A stretch of DNA of 64,000 nucleotides from an uncultured Bacteroides sp. Lineage in GTDB: Bacteria; Bacteroidota; Bacteroidia; Bacteroidales; UBA932. Shown here piece by piece: positions 34,805 to 42,915 of the stretch; position 1 is the stretch's first letter, and each line of letters opens with the position of its first letter. The notes beneath the pieces are model-generated. The model was not told where the DNA came from and ran no database searches. It saw nothing but the letters and a program-made list of their open reading frames with translations. The DNA is taken from positions 32,916-96,915 of the forward strand of contig UREV01000006.1 in the NCBI GenBank assembly GCA_900546925.1, written 5' to 3'. A program made the translations under genes and the position numbers.

Positions 34805-35443
34805 ATGGAAAGTGCGTTGGACAAATACCTGGAAGAACATTGCTCCGAAAGGAACAGTGCCCTGTCCTGGTTGGAAAGACAGACAAATATCCGCACAAAT
34901 TACCCGAGGATGCTTACAGGGCGCGTCCAGGGAGAATTTCTATATATGATTACCAGGATGATGTCGCCGAAAAACGTGTTGGAAATCGGCACATTCACCG
35001 GATATTCAGCGATTTGCATGGCATTAGGCCTTCCTGAAGACGGACATATAGACACGCTGGAGATAAACGACGAACTGGAAGATCTGATAGAAGAAGGATT
35101 CAGCAGAGCAGGTGTCTCCGACAAAATATCATTACATATAGGTGACGCCATGGAGTTCCTGGCCGCCCAACAAGGTAAAAAGGAATACGACCTCACATTT
35201 ATCGACGCGAACAAGAGAGAATACCCTGACTACTACGAACATGTACTGGCATTGACCCGAACCGGCGGATTCATCCTGGCCGACGACGTCCTCTGGGACG
35301 GCAAGGTTTATGCCGAGCACGTGCCTTCGGACAAGCAGACCGCGGGGATCGTCAGGTTCAATGATTTGGCGGCGCAGGACCCTCGCGTGGAGACGGTCAT
35401 CCTGCCGATGAGACATGGATTGAGCATAATCAGGAAGAAATAA
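34805..35443 (+). CDS. SAM-dependent O-methyltransferase (class I, CCoAOMT-like)
   Basis: A 212-residue methyltransferase. The SAM site VLEIGTFTGYSAICMA (about 58-73), DTLEINDELEDLI and the metal-associated FIDANKREYPDYYEH and LADDVLWDGKV match the caffeoyl-CoA O-methyltransferase-like family, which in bacteria includes the tRNA uridine methyltransferase TrmR. The substrate is not evident. ATG 34805 was chosen over an in-frame ATG at 34739 inside the M16 gene. It shares one base with thiN (TAATG). Confidence 0.87.
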   Translation: MESALDKYLEEHCSERNSALSWLERQTNIRTNYPRMLTGRVQGEFLYMITRMMSPKNVLEIGTFTGYSAICMALGLPEDGHIDTLEINDELEDLIEEGFSRAGVSDKISLHIGDAMEFLAAQQGKKEYDLTFIDANKREYPDYYEHVLALTRTGGFILADDVLWDGKVYAEHVPSDKQTAGIVRFNDLAAQDPRVETVILPMRHGLSIIRKK

Positions 35444-36102
35444 TGGGCAGCGTGGTTATAATTTGTAACGGCGAGTTTCCGAAGAAGGAATATCCGCTGT
35501 ATCTTCTGAGAACGGCAGACCATATAATATGCTGTGACAACGCTTTACGCACTTTCATGAGCCATTCCGAGAAAATTTTCGGAACACGGAGGCGTCCTGA
35601 TGTTGTGATAGGTGACATGGATTCACTCCCGAAGCGTCTGCAGAAGGAAAACGAGGATATAATTATCCGCATAGATGAGCAGGAGACGAACGACATGAGC
35701 AAGGCATTTCATTATGTAATAAGTCATTACGATGATATAGATACTATACATTTCCTCGCCGCTACAGGCAAGAGGGAGGATCATACGATAGGAAATTTGT
35801 CCCTGCTCATGGAATATGCAAAAGAGCTGAAAGGGAAAAACGGTCCGGAGATAGACATCGTTTCGGACTGGAGCACTGCTTTCGCCGTCACTGACACCTG
35901 TTTGTTCCAGGTCGGAGAAGGGCGCGCGATTTCCATCTTCAGCCCAGACAACACATTGAAAATCAAATCAGACGGACTTAAATGGCAGACAGAGAGCGTA
36001 ACTTTCGACAACTGGTGGAAAGCGACACTCAACAAAGCAGACAAAGATGAGGTTCACTTGGAATTCAGCCACCCGTCGATCGCTCTGATTATATTAAATT
36101 GA
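35443..36102 (+). CDS. thiN: Thiamine pyrophosphokinase
   Basis: A 219-residue enzyme turning thiamine into thiamine diphosphate with ATP. It has ICNGEFPKKEYP, DVVIGDMDSLP, the segment DEQETNDMSKAFHY and the signature LAATGKREDHTIGNLSLL. The start overlaps the O-methyltransferase stop (TAATG) and the stop overlaps the next ATG (TGATG), which points to translational coupling. Confidence 0.92.
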   Translation: MGSVVIICNGEFPKKEYPLYLLRTADHIICCDNALRTFMSHSEKIFGTRRRPDVVIGDMDSLPKRLQKENEDIIIRIDEQETNDMSKAFHYVISHYDDIDTIHFLAATGKREDHTIGNLSLLMEYAKELKGKNGPEIDIVSDWSTAFAVTDTCLFQVGEGRAISIFSPDNTLKIKSDGLKWQTESVTFDNWWKATLNKADKDEVHLEFSHPSIALIILN

Positions 36103-37619
36103 TGACGTATATGTTAAAAAAAATCCGCATCATCACAGCAAGCATCGTGTTCATACTGTGCACGTTGCTATTCGTGGATTTCTCAGGCCTGTCCACCCGG
36201 CTGTTCGGTTGGCTGGCAAAAATCCAATTCCTTCCGGCAGTCCTGGCGGTCAACGTGGCTGTCGTGGTAGTCTTAATCCTGATTACCCTCCTTTTCGGAC
36301 GTATTTACTGCTCGGTAATCTGCCCGATGGGAATATTCCAAGATATTGTCTCTCATAGCTTTAAAGGCTGGAGAAAACGACACAAGAAGACTTTCAGCTG
36401 GTCTCCGGAGAAGAAAATTCTCAGATACGGGGTCCTGGCCGTGTTCATCATACTTCTGGTCGCAGGATTCACAGCCATAGCTGACTTGGTGGCTCCGTAC
36501 AGCTCTTTCGGACGCATCGCACAGAACCTCTTCGCCCCGATTTGGGCCTGGGGAAACAATCTCTGCGCATGGATAGCCGAGAAGGCAGGCGGATATGGAT
36601 TCGCCCATAAAGAAGTGTGGATCAGGAGCATACCGACGTTTGTAATCGCAGCTGTCACATTCATAATCATCTTCATTTTAGCAGCGTTCAACGGCAGAAC
36701 GTATTGCAACACTATCTGCCCGGTCGGCACGATTCTGAGTTTCTTCTCACGTTTCGCGATTTTCCGCCCGATGATCGACACCGGAAAATGTAAAAGCTGC
36801 CACGCCTGCGAAAGAAACTGCAAAGCCGCGTGCATCGACATTGACCATAAAAAAATCGACTACAGCAGGTGCGTGGACTGCTTCGACTGCATCGGCAGCT
36901 GCAAACTCGGCGGCATGAAATACAAGCCGTTCTGGAAGGCTTTCGCGACCCCCAAAAAGGATGTTTCGCAGGTTAAGGCCAATGCCAATGATGCAGGGAG
37001 ACGTGCATTTTTGGGAACATCGGCATTGACCCTTACAGCATTGACCTTAAAGGCTCAGGAGAAGAAGGTGGACGGTGGTCTTGCGGTGATGGAGGGGAAG
37101 AAGATCCCTCAGAGGACGGTGCCGGTAGTACCCTTCGGAGCACTGAGTGTCAAGGACTTCTATCAGCATTGCACCGCATGTCAGCTTTGCGTTTCGCAGT
37201 GCCCGAACGGGGTGTTGAGGCCTTCGACTTCGCTGGAACATCTGATGCAGCCGGAGATGTCTTACGAGCGCGGATGGTGCCGTATCGAGTGCAACAAGTG
37301 CGCGGAGGTCTGCCCTTCAGGCCCGATCAGAAAGTATAACGTGGAGGAGAAAACCACCATGCATATCGGAACGGCTCACGTGGACTTGGATTTGTGCGTG
37401 GTAAACCGCGACGGCGTATCGTGCGGAAACTGTGCAAGGCATTGTCCTGCAGGTGCTATTATAATGGTGAAGAAAGATACTTCCGATAAGCATTCACTGC
37501 GTATCCCGACAGTGGACGAGAGCAGATGTATAGGCTGCGGGGCTTGCGAATATCTCTGTCCGTCAAGGCCTTACAGCGCGATTCATGTAAACGGACTTAT
37601 GGTGCATAGAAAAGACTAA
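36102..37619 (+). CDS. NapH/NapG-like polyferredoxin fusion
   Basis: A 505-residue membrane iron-sulfur protein. Residues about 1-215 have four or five membrane segments with the two NapH/NosR-type motifs YCSVICPMGIFQD and YCNTICPVGTILS. Two cysteine clusters follow (CKSCHACERNCKAACID, CVDCFDCIGSCK). A twin-arginine-like segment GRRAFLGTSALTLTALTLKA (near 305-325) comes next, and then a NapG-like part with CTACQLCVSQCPNGVL, a CNKCAEVCPSG site, CGNCARHCPAGAI and CIGCGACEYLCPS. It probably passes electrons between a quinol pool and a periplasmic partner; the partner is unknown. The aldo/keto reductase downstream is a candidate. Confidence 0.83.
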   Translation: MTYMLKKIRIITASIVFILCTLLFVDFSGLSTRLFGWLAKIQFLPAVLAVNVAVVVVLILITLLFGRIYCSVICPMGIFQDIVSHSFKGWRKRHKKTFSWSPEKKILRYGVLAVFIILLVAGFTAIADLVAPYSSFGRIAQNLFAPIWAWGNNLCAWIAEKAGGYGFAHKEVWIRSIPTFVIAAVTFIIIFILAAFNGRTYCNTICPVGTILSFFSRFAIFRPMIDTGKCKSCHACERNCKAACIDIDHKKIDYSRCVDCFDCIGSCKLGGMKYKPFWKAFATPKKDVSQVKANANDAGRRAFLGTSALTLTALTLKAQEKKVDGGLAVMEGKKIPQRTVPVVPFGALSVKDFYQHCTACQLCVSQCPNGVLRPSTSLEHLMQPEMSYERGWCRIECNKCAEVCPSGPIRKYNVEEKTTMHIGTAHVDLDLCVVNRDGVSCGNCARHCPAGAIIMVKKDTSDKHSLRIPTVDESRCIGCGACEYLCPSRPYSAIHVNGLMVHRKD

Positions 37620-37622
37620 GTT

Positions 37623-38969
37623 ATGGACAGAAGAGATTTTCTGAAGACTGCCGGAGCCGGTGTGGCTGCAGTCGGAGCGTTTTCGGTCACAGGTTGTGTT
37701 TCCGGAAACAATAAAGGTCAGGAGGGGGCCGGAGAGGGAAAAATGGAGACTCGCCCGGCGCCAAAGAACGGTGGCCAGGTCTCGCTGTTGGGCTATGGCT
37801 GCATGCGTTGGCCGATGAAGAAGGATAAGGATGGAAAGGACCAGATAGATCAGGATGCTGTCAATGAGATGGTGGATTATGCCTATAAGCATGGTGTGAA
37901 TTATTACGACACGTCGCCGGCTTATCTGCAGGGTCAGTCAGAGGCTGCGGCTGGCATCGCTTTAAGCCGCTATCCGCGTGATTCATACTACATTGCGACG
38001 AAACTGTCGAACTTCAACAACTCTTCGCGCGAGGCTAGTCTGAAGATGTACTACGATTCCATGGAGGCACTGAAGACGGATTATTTCGACTACTATCTGC
38101 TCCATGCCATCGGCTTTTCTTACGAGGTTTTCGAGGAAAGATATATAAAGAACGGACTGCTGGATTTCCTCATGGCTGAGCGCGAGGCAGGACGCATCCG
38201 TAATCTGGGTTTCTCGTTCCATGGAAAGAAGGAAGTGTTCGACATTTTCATGAATCTGCATGAGAAATATCATTGGGATTTCGTGCAGATCGAGATGAAT
38301 TATGTAGACTGGAAACATGCAAAAGCACCTGACAATGTCAATGCGGATTATCTCTACGCTGAGCTGATGAAGAGGAATATCCCCGCGACTATAATGGAGC
38401 CTCTTCTCGGAGGCCGACTCGCGAAGCTTCCGGTTGCTATAGCATCCAAACTGAAGGAGAGGGAGCCTGAGAAGTCTATCGCTTCATGGGCATTCCGTTT
38501 CTGCGGCTCGTACCCGGGCATTCTCACTGTGCTGAGCGGTATGTCGTCGATGGATCCGTTGATAGAGAACGTGGAGACTTTCAGCCATTTCAAGCCGCTT
38601 ACCGAAGAGGAGATTTCTTTCCTCCAGGAGATGGCGGATCTTATGGAAGACTACCCTACCATTCCTTGCACGGCCTGTGCTTATTGTATGCCATGCCCTT
38701 ACGGTATCGACATCCCGACGATTTTCCGCCATTATAATGATGCCGTAAATGCGGGGGATATCGCCCAGAGTCACGAGCAGAAGGATTTCCAGCGCCTGAA
38801 GCGCAGATATCTCGTAAGCTACGACCGCGCTGTCGCGACTGTCCGCCAGGCCGACCATTGTATAGGTTGTGGTCAATGCAAATCTCACTGTCCGCAGAGC
38901 ATAGATATTCCACGTATGCTCCATCGCATCGATGCTTATATCGAGAAGTTGCGTAGAGAGACGCTTTAA
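37623..38969 (+). CDS. Tat-exported aldo/keto reductase with C-terminal iron-sulfur motifs
   Basis: A 448-residue protein. Residues 1-26 form a twin-arginine signal (DRRDFLKTAGAGVAAVGAFSV) ending in a lipobox-like TGC, so it may be a Tat-exported lipoprotein. The AKR barrel has YDTSPAYLQGQSE (the catalytic Asp/Tyr region), YIATKLSNF (Lys) and DYYLLHAIG (His). The C-terminus has CTACAYCMPCPYGID and CIGCGQCKSHCPQSIDIPRML, two 4Fe-4S-type motifs. It follows the polyferredoxin gene by 3 bases. The substrate is unknown. Confidence 0.87.
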   Translation: MDRRDFLKTAGAGVAAVGAFSVTGCVSGNNKGQEGAGEGKMETRPAPKNGGQVSLLGYGCMRWPMKKDKDGKDQIDQDAVNEMVDYAYKHGVNYYDTSPAYLQGQSEAAAGIALSRYPRDSYYIATKLSNFNNSSREASLKMYYDSMEALKTDYFDYYLLHAIGFSYEVFEERYIKNGLLDFLMAEREAGRIRNLGFSFHGKKEVFDIFMNLHEKYHWDFVQIEMNYVDWKHAKAPDNVNADYLYAELMKRNIPATIMEPLLGGRLAKLPVAIASKLKEREPEKSIASWAFRFCGSYPGILTVLSGMSSMDPLIENVETFSHFKPLTEEEISFLQEMADLMEDYPTIPCTACAYCMPCPYGIDIPTIFRHYNDAVNAGDIAQSHEQKDFQRLKRRYLVSYDRAVATVRQADHCIGCGQCKSHCPQSIDIPRMLHRIDAYIEKLRRETL

Positions 38970-39006
38970 CGCGGGGTTTCGCATTTGCGAGGCTTGAGTG
39001 ATAATA

Positions 39007-39045
39007 AAACGCGGTGCAGAGTTTCAGGCCCTGCATCGCGTTTCT
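39007..39045. terminator. Terminator after the aldo/keto reductase operon
   Basis: AAACGCGGTGCAG (39007-39019) pairs with CTGCATCGCGTTT (39031-39043), with one wobble. It lies between convergent genes and could serve both. Confidence 0.75.
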
Positions 39046-39086
39046 ATTTATTACGAGCATCAAGATTCTGACGCCTGTTTACCTAC

Positions 39087-40013
39087 TTAGAAGCTATAAC
39101 CCAAACCGACGGTCAATGTGTTCTTAAGAACGTCATTTCCAAGGAGATAGGCAGCATTGACACTAACCCCGAAGAACTTCACTCCGGCACCGACGGTGGC
39201 GAAAGAAGGGAGGAATGCGTCCTTGGCGCCATAGTGGTAGCCGGCCCTCACGAAGACCATATCGCGGAAGTCGTATTGAACTCCGGCGGCAGCGGTGAAA
39301 CTTCCACTGAAGTAGTAGTTCAGGTCCACCATGGCCTCGATGCCGTTCTTTCCGAACTCTCCACGCCAGTCACCTGCAGCGAGAATAGAAGACGGAACTG
39401 AGAATTTTTCTCCTGAAGCGGATTTCATGGACGAGCCTACATTCGCAACACCGAGTGCGGCTCTGAAGTCTCCGAAGACAGCTTGTGCCTGAACGTCTGC
39501 GCCAAAGCCCGTAAACTTGTCATCATCAGACAGTTCACTACTGAAAAACTTCGCATTCACACCAGCCGAGAGCCAGTCAGTAATGGCGTAGGACAATGCT
39601 GCTCCGGCCTGGAGATCGCTCGGGGTAAATGTCCCTGCAATATCGCCTGTTCCGGAAACAATATCGTATTTCTCACCGCCGTTTCTTGCAAAGCCTGCGG
39701 CGATGCCGAATTTTGCGATTTTGAATGATGCTCCTGCTGCGATGTTAGTGTTTTTCACGCCATCAGGTGCCCAGTTCTGGAAAGAAGCGGCCACGTCCAA
39801 TTTCTTGTCAGACAATGACATGGCTGCAGGAGATGTAAATGCGGACCACGCCGGTGTATTTACGGATGCTGCGCCGGCAAATCCGAGTCCTGCAGAAACG
39901 GGATCATGGGAAACGCCTGCGAAGGAGAAACCGTTTTTCCATTCCTGTGCTGAGAGCATTCCGGAGAACATAACTCCGGTCACAGCAGCGATAATATATG
40001 CTTTTGTTTTCAT
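39087..40013 (-). CDS. PorV/PorQ-like outer-membrane beta-barrel protein
   Basis: A 308-residue protein with a signal peptide (about 1-22, ending MLSA). The mature start SFAGVSHDPVSAGLGFAGAASVNTPAWSAFTSPAAM is the typical opening of the FadL-like PorV/PorQ family. Alternating strands follow, ending in a C-terminal aromatic residue (VGLGYSF). PorV acts in the type IX secretion system as a shuttle for cargo proteins. It lies immediately downstream of a protease that carries a T9SS sorting domain, with one base between them. Whether it is PorV itself is not settled. Confidence 0.75.
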   Translation of the reverse strand: MKTKAYIIAAVTGVMFSGMLSAQEWKNGFSFAGVSHDPVSAGLGFAGAASVNTPAWSAFTSPAAMSLSDKKLDVAASFQNWAPDGVKNTNIAAGASFKIAKFGIAAGFARNGGEKYDIVSGTGDIAGTFTPSDLQAGAALSYAITDWLSAGVNAKFFSSELSDDDKFTGFGADVQAQAVFGDFRAALGVANVGSSMKSASGEKFSVPSSILAAGDWRGEFGKNGIEAMVDLNYYFSGSFTAAAGVQYDFRDMVFVRAGYHYGAKDAFLPSFATVGAGVKFFGVSVNAAYLLGNDVLKNTLTVGLGYSF

Positions 40014-40014
40014 A

Positions 40015-42672
40015 CTATCTCTTGATTATCTGTTTGTTATGCTCCTTGCCGTTATATGATACAGACAGTTTGTATCTTCCTGGGGCAAGTTTTGCGAGGT
40101 TCACTGTCATCGGCTCGAAGACGCTGCTTTCACCTTCTGCAGAATAAACTTCAGAGCCTGTCTGAGAGTAAATCTTTACGGAAGTCTTGGCTTTTTCCTT
40201 GCCTGTTCTGATGAACAAGTTGTCTATAACAGGGTTAGGATATGCTTCCACTTCGACACCTTCGGCACGTACAACGACATTGAACTTGCCCGTCACGCTC
40301 TTTCCGAGTCCGTCGGTTCCGGTGATGGTTACAGAAGTGGTTCCGACAGCTATAGATGTGGCTTTCAAGTTATTGCCGTTCTTCGCAAAATAGAGCAGAT
40401 CTTTATTTTCAGAAGTGATGGTATAGTTCAAATCTTCACCGTCTTCATCACTTACGTATTCGTCCAGATTCAGCGAGAAGGATTCGCCGACCTTTGTGAG
40501 GAATATGTCTTCATACGGCTTAACCTGCTGAGGCTCATGGTTTTCCAAAATAGTATAGGTGAAGGTCGCAGATGCGGACATGCCGAGCGCATCTTTCGCG
40601 GTGATGACTGCCTTATATGTTCCTGCAGGAGCCTTGGCACCATTGACCTCAATACTGAATTTGCCACCGGCATTTTCGGTAATCAGCGTAGCTGCAGGTG
40701 AGCCTGTCTCGGCGGTAACTTCGAACGGATTGCCGTCAGGATCAGCGATATTCATGTAGTATTTCACTGTCTGATGAGCCTTCTGGACTGCGGTAGTCTT
40801 TTCCAATGTGATCACAGGAGGGTTGTTAGAACCTGTCTTTACCGAGATAATGTCTGATTTCTCAGAGAGTTCACCAAAGTATGTACCCGAAGCTATAGCG
40901 ATGTAATATTCAGTACCGAAGTCGAGGTTCTTAAGTTCGGCAGTAAGCTCTGCTCCAGTCTCGGTGCCTGAAGGAACTTCCACATCCACCACTTTCAAAT
41001 CTTTACCAGGGGCAGAGATGTCAGCTTTCTCGATGGCGGACTTGTCTTTGGATGCTATGAGTCTATAACCATAAGCTCCGAAGCCTTCGCTGTCTTCTGT
41101 CTGTTTCCATGTGAAATTCAGCGTGTTAGATTCGGCTTTGGCGGTAAGCGATGTCACTTTGGACGGTTTGTTGCCCATGTTGTAGAACATTGACCCAAGC
41201 GCATCCACGAGGTTTCCGATCTTGTAGGTCTCTGAAACGAAGCCTTTCTTCTTGGAGGTTCCGCCAAGGAGCTTCGCTTTCAGGTCTTCGTTGGTGAAGC
41301 CTTCTTTTCCGAAGTATGAAACTATCAGGGCAGCGACTCCGGTCACGTGAGGACAAGCCATGGAAGTTCCTGACAGTGAGCCGTATTTCGAGCTTGGAAT
41401 GGTACTGAGGACTGATGCATACCGGCTGTCTCCGCCAGGTGCGCAGATGTCTACCCAGTCTCCGTAGTTGGAGTATGAGGCACGTGCGCCGTTAGGACCG
41501 ATGGCGCCGACTGCTATGACTTCCTCGTAGTTCGCAGGAACACCGTTTGCTATCGCATCGTTGCCGGCAGCGAAAATCGCTACACCACCTTTCATAGGAG
41601 AGTCAGCGCGCTGGTTTCCGTCGTTGTCGCAACCAGCGTATTTAATGAAGTAGTCCAATGCTGCCTTGTCCGCAGCGGAAATCTTAGCTTTGAGATAAGT
41701 CTCTTTCTCACTATCAGAGATTTTTCCGTCTCCGTTGGCGTCAGGACTGTATCCCCAGCTGTTGTTTATTATCACAGCACCATGGTCAGCAGCCCATGTA
41801 ACTGCAGATGCGGTGTTGCCGCCACGGTCTTTCCCTGTAGCCGGGTTTGTCTGGAATATCTGGCAAGAGAGAAGTTTTACGCCAGATTTACCGGCAGCAT
41901 CGTCTCCTCCGGCCACGCCACAGACTCCCATACTATTATTATTTATAGCAGCTATAATACCTGCCACATGAGTTCCGTGCTGATGAGCGACGATCTTATC
42001 GTTGTTGTCCACGAAGTTCCAGCTTCCTTCTCCATTTCCCGGGATACAGTTCCTCGCAAGATCAGGGTGAGCGAGGTCAGCACCTCCGTCGACAAGTCCG
42101 ACGATCACTTCCGGACGACCTACCGTGAATTTTTCCCAAACCTCTGAGACATTGATATCTGCACCTTTTCTGTAAGAAGATCCTTCTGCGTTGTTTATCA
42201 GGTTCCATTGGTCACTCAGACGAGGATCGTTGAAACCTAAAGAGGCTATTTTACGCTGTCCTTCCACGAGTTCTACCCCAGGGATAGCTGACAGGTCTGA
42301 AGATGCCTTGGTCTGAGGAACGTTCTGATCGAAACGGATCACATACCAGCGATGAAGTCCCTCTCTTCTTGTACGCGGCTCATATTCACCGGCATACGGG
42401 AAAAGACGCTCCATCGATGTAATGGAGAGTTCATCCAAGGCTTGGTTAAGGCCCATGGATTTGGTAGCAAGTTTTCCAGCGTTCAAGTCGCTTTCGATAG
42501 CCTGAATCATACTGTCACTGAACTTCACGACAGCTACACCAGGCTCATAAAGAGATTCCTCCTCGGAAACAGGTTCCTTTTCCACGACAGAATCGCTTCC
42601 TGGAATCGTCTCCTTGGCACATGCGGCCATCATAAGGACTGCCGCACCTAAGAGTAAATTTCTTTTAAGCAT
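40015..42672 (-). CDS. S8 subtilisin-like peptidase with T9SS sorting domain
   Basis: An 885-residue protein. It starts with a lipoprotein-like signal (MMAAC, Cys18) and an acidic segment, then a propeptide-like region (about 40-145). The S8 catalytic domain has Asp195 (VGLVDGGADLAHPDL), His232 (HQHGTHVAG), the oxyanion Asn371 and Ser437 (SGTSMACPHV). A fibronectin-like region and cadherin-like repeats follow (about 510-795). The last 80 residues (VEAYPNPVIDNLFIRTG ... APGRYKLSVSYNGKEHNKQIIKR) are a type A sorting domain of the type IX system. A lipobox with a T9SS domain is unusual. It is divergent from the second S8 gene. Confidence 0.9.
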   Translation of the reverse strand: MLKRNLLLGAAVLMMAACAKETIPGSDSVVEKEPVSEEESLYEPGVAVVKFSDSMIQAIESDLNAGKLATKSMGLNQALDELSITSMERLFPYAGEYEPRTRREGLHRWYVIRFDQNVPQTKASSDLSAIPGVELVEGQRKIASLGFNDPRLSDQWNLINNAEGSSYRKGADINVSEVWEKFTVGRPEVIVGLVDGGADLAHPDLARNCIPGNGEGSWNFVDNNDKIVAHQHGTHVAGIIAAINNNSMGVCGVAGGDDAAGKSGVKLLSCQIFQTNPATGKDRGGNTASAVTWAADHGAVIINNSWGYSPDANGDGKISDSEKETYLKAKISAADKAALDYFIKYAGCDNDGNQRADSPMKGGVAIFAAGNDAIANGVPANYEEVIAVGAIGPNGARASYSNYGDWVDICAPGGDSRYASVLSTIPSSKYGSLSGTSMACPHVTGVAALIVSYFGKEGFTNEDLKAKLLGGTSKKKGFVSETYKIGNLVDALGSMFYNMGNKPSKVTSLTAKAESNTLNFTWKQTEDSEGFGAYGYRLIASKDKSAIEKADISAPGKDLKVVDVEVPSGTETGAELTAELKNLDFGTEYYIAIASGTYFGELSEKSDIISVKTGSNNPPVITLEKTTAVQKAHQTVKYYMNIADPDGNPFEVTAETGSPAATLITENAGGKFSIEVNGAKAPAGTYKAVITAKDALGMSASATFTYTILENHEPQQVKPYEDIFLTKVGESFSLNLDEYVSDEDGEDLNYTITSENKDLLYFAKNGNNLKATSIAVGTTSVTITGTDGLGKSVTGKFNVVVRAEGVEVEAYPNPVIDNLFIRTGKEKAKTSVKIYSQTGSEVYSAEGESSVFEPMTVNLAKLAPGRYKLSVSYNGKEHNKQIIKR

Positions 42673-42697
42673 AATCGGTTTTTTAAGGTATATCTTA

Positions 42698-42727
42698 CAA
42701 ATATAACGAATTTAGGTTAATTTTCAA
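42698..42727 (-). promoter_or_regulatory. Promoter of the T9SS-type S8 peptidase
   Basis: On the minus strand TTG (42725-42727) is followed after 19 bases by TATATTTG (42698-42705). It lies 26 bases upstream of the ATG at 42672. Confidence 0.8.
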
Positions 42728-42859
42728 TCCTCGCGGAAAAACGTTACACGAATTCGATTTGATACCCTAATGCGTAATTATGCAACAAATCGAAAGTCAA
42801 CGGATAAAAACGTCTTAAGTATCTTAAGGAAAAACTTCGTAATATTTCGATACAACCTC

Positions 42860-42890
42860 TTTGCTTTAAACTATATTTTTCATAACTTTG
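42860..42890 (+). promoter_or_regulatory. Promoter of the S8-SusCD locus
   Basis: TTTG (42860-42863), 19 bases, TAACTTTG (42883-42890), 25 bases upstream of the S8 ATG. The spacer between the divergent S8 promoters (42728-42859) has no gene; I see no clear operator. Confidence 0.82.
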
Positions 42891-42915
42891 GGGCGATTTG
42901 AACCAAATTTTAAAC

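Noticed and set aside
37023..37046. Two GGTCAATGC words 15 bases apart as a tandem repeat unit
   Set aside because: They fall in a Leu/Thr/Ala-rich stretch of the polyferredoxin protein (ALTLTALTL), so the close pair can be partly a protein repeat. They were counted in the motif set but not as a separate repeat.
42728..42859. An operator or regulator gene between the two divergent S8 promoters
   Set aside because: The stretch is AT-rich and shows no inverted repeat strong enough to report, and no coding frame beyond chance.
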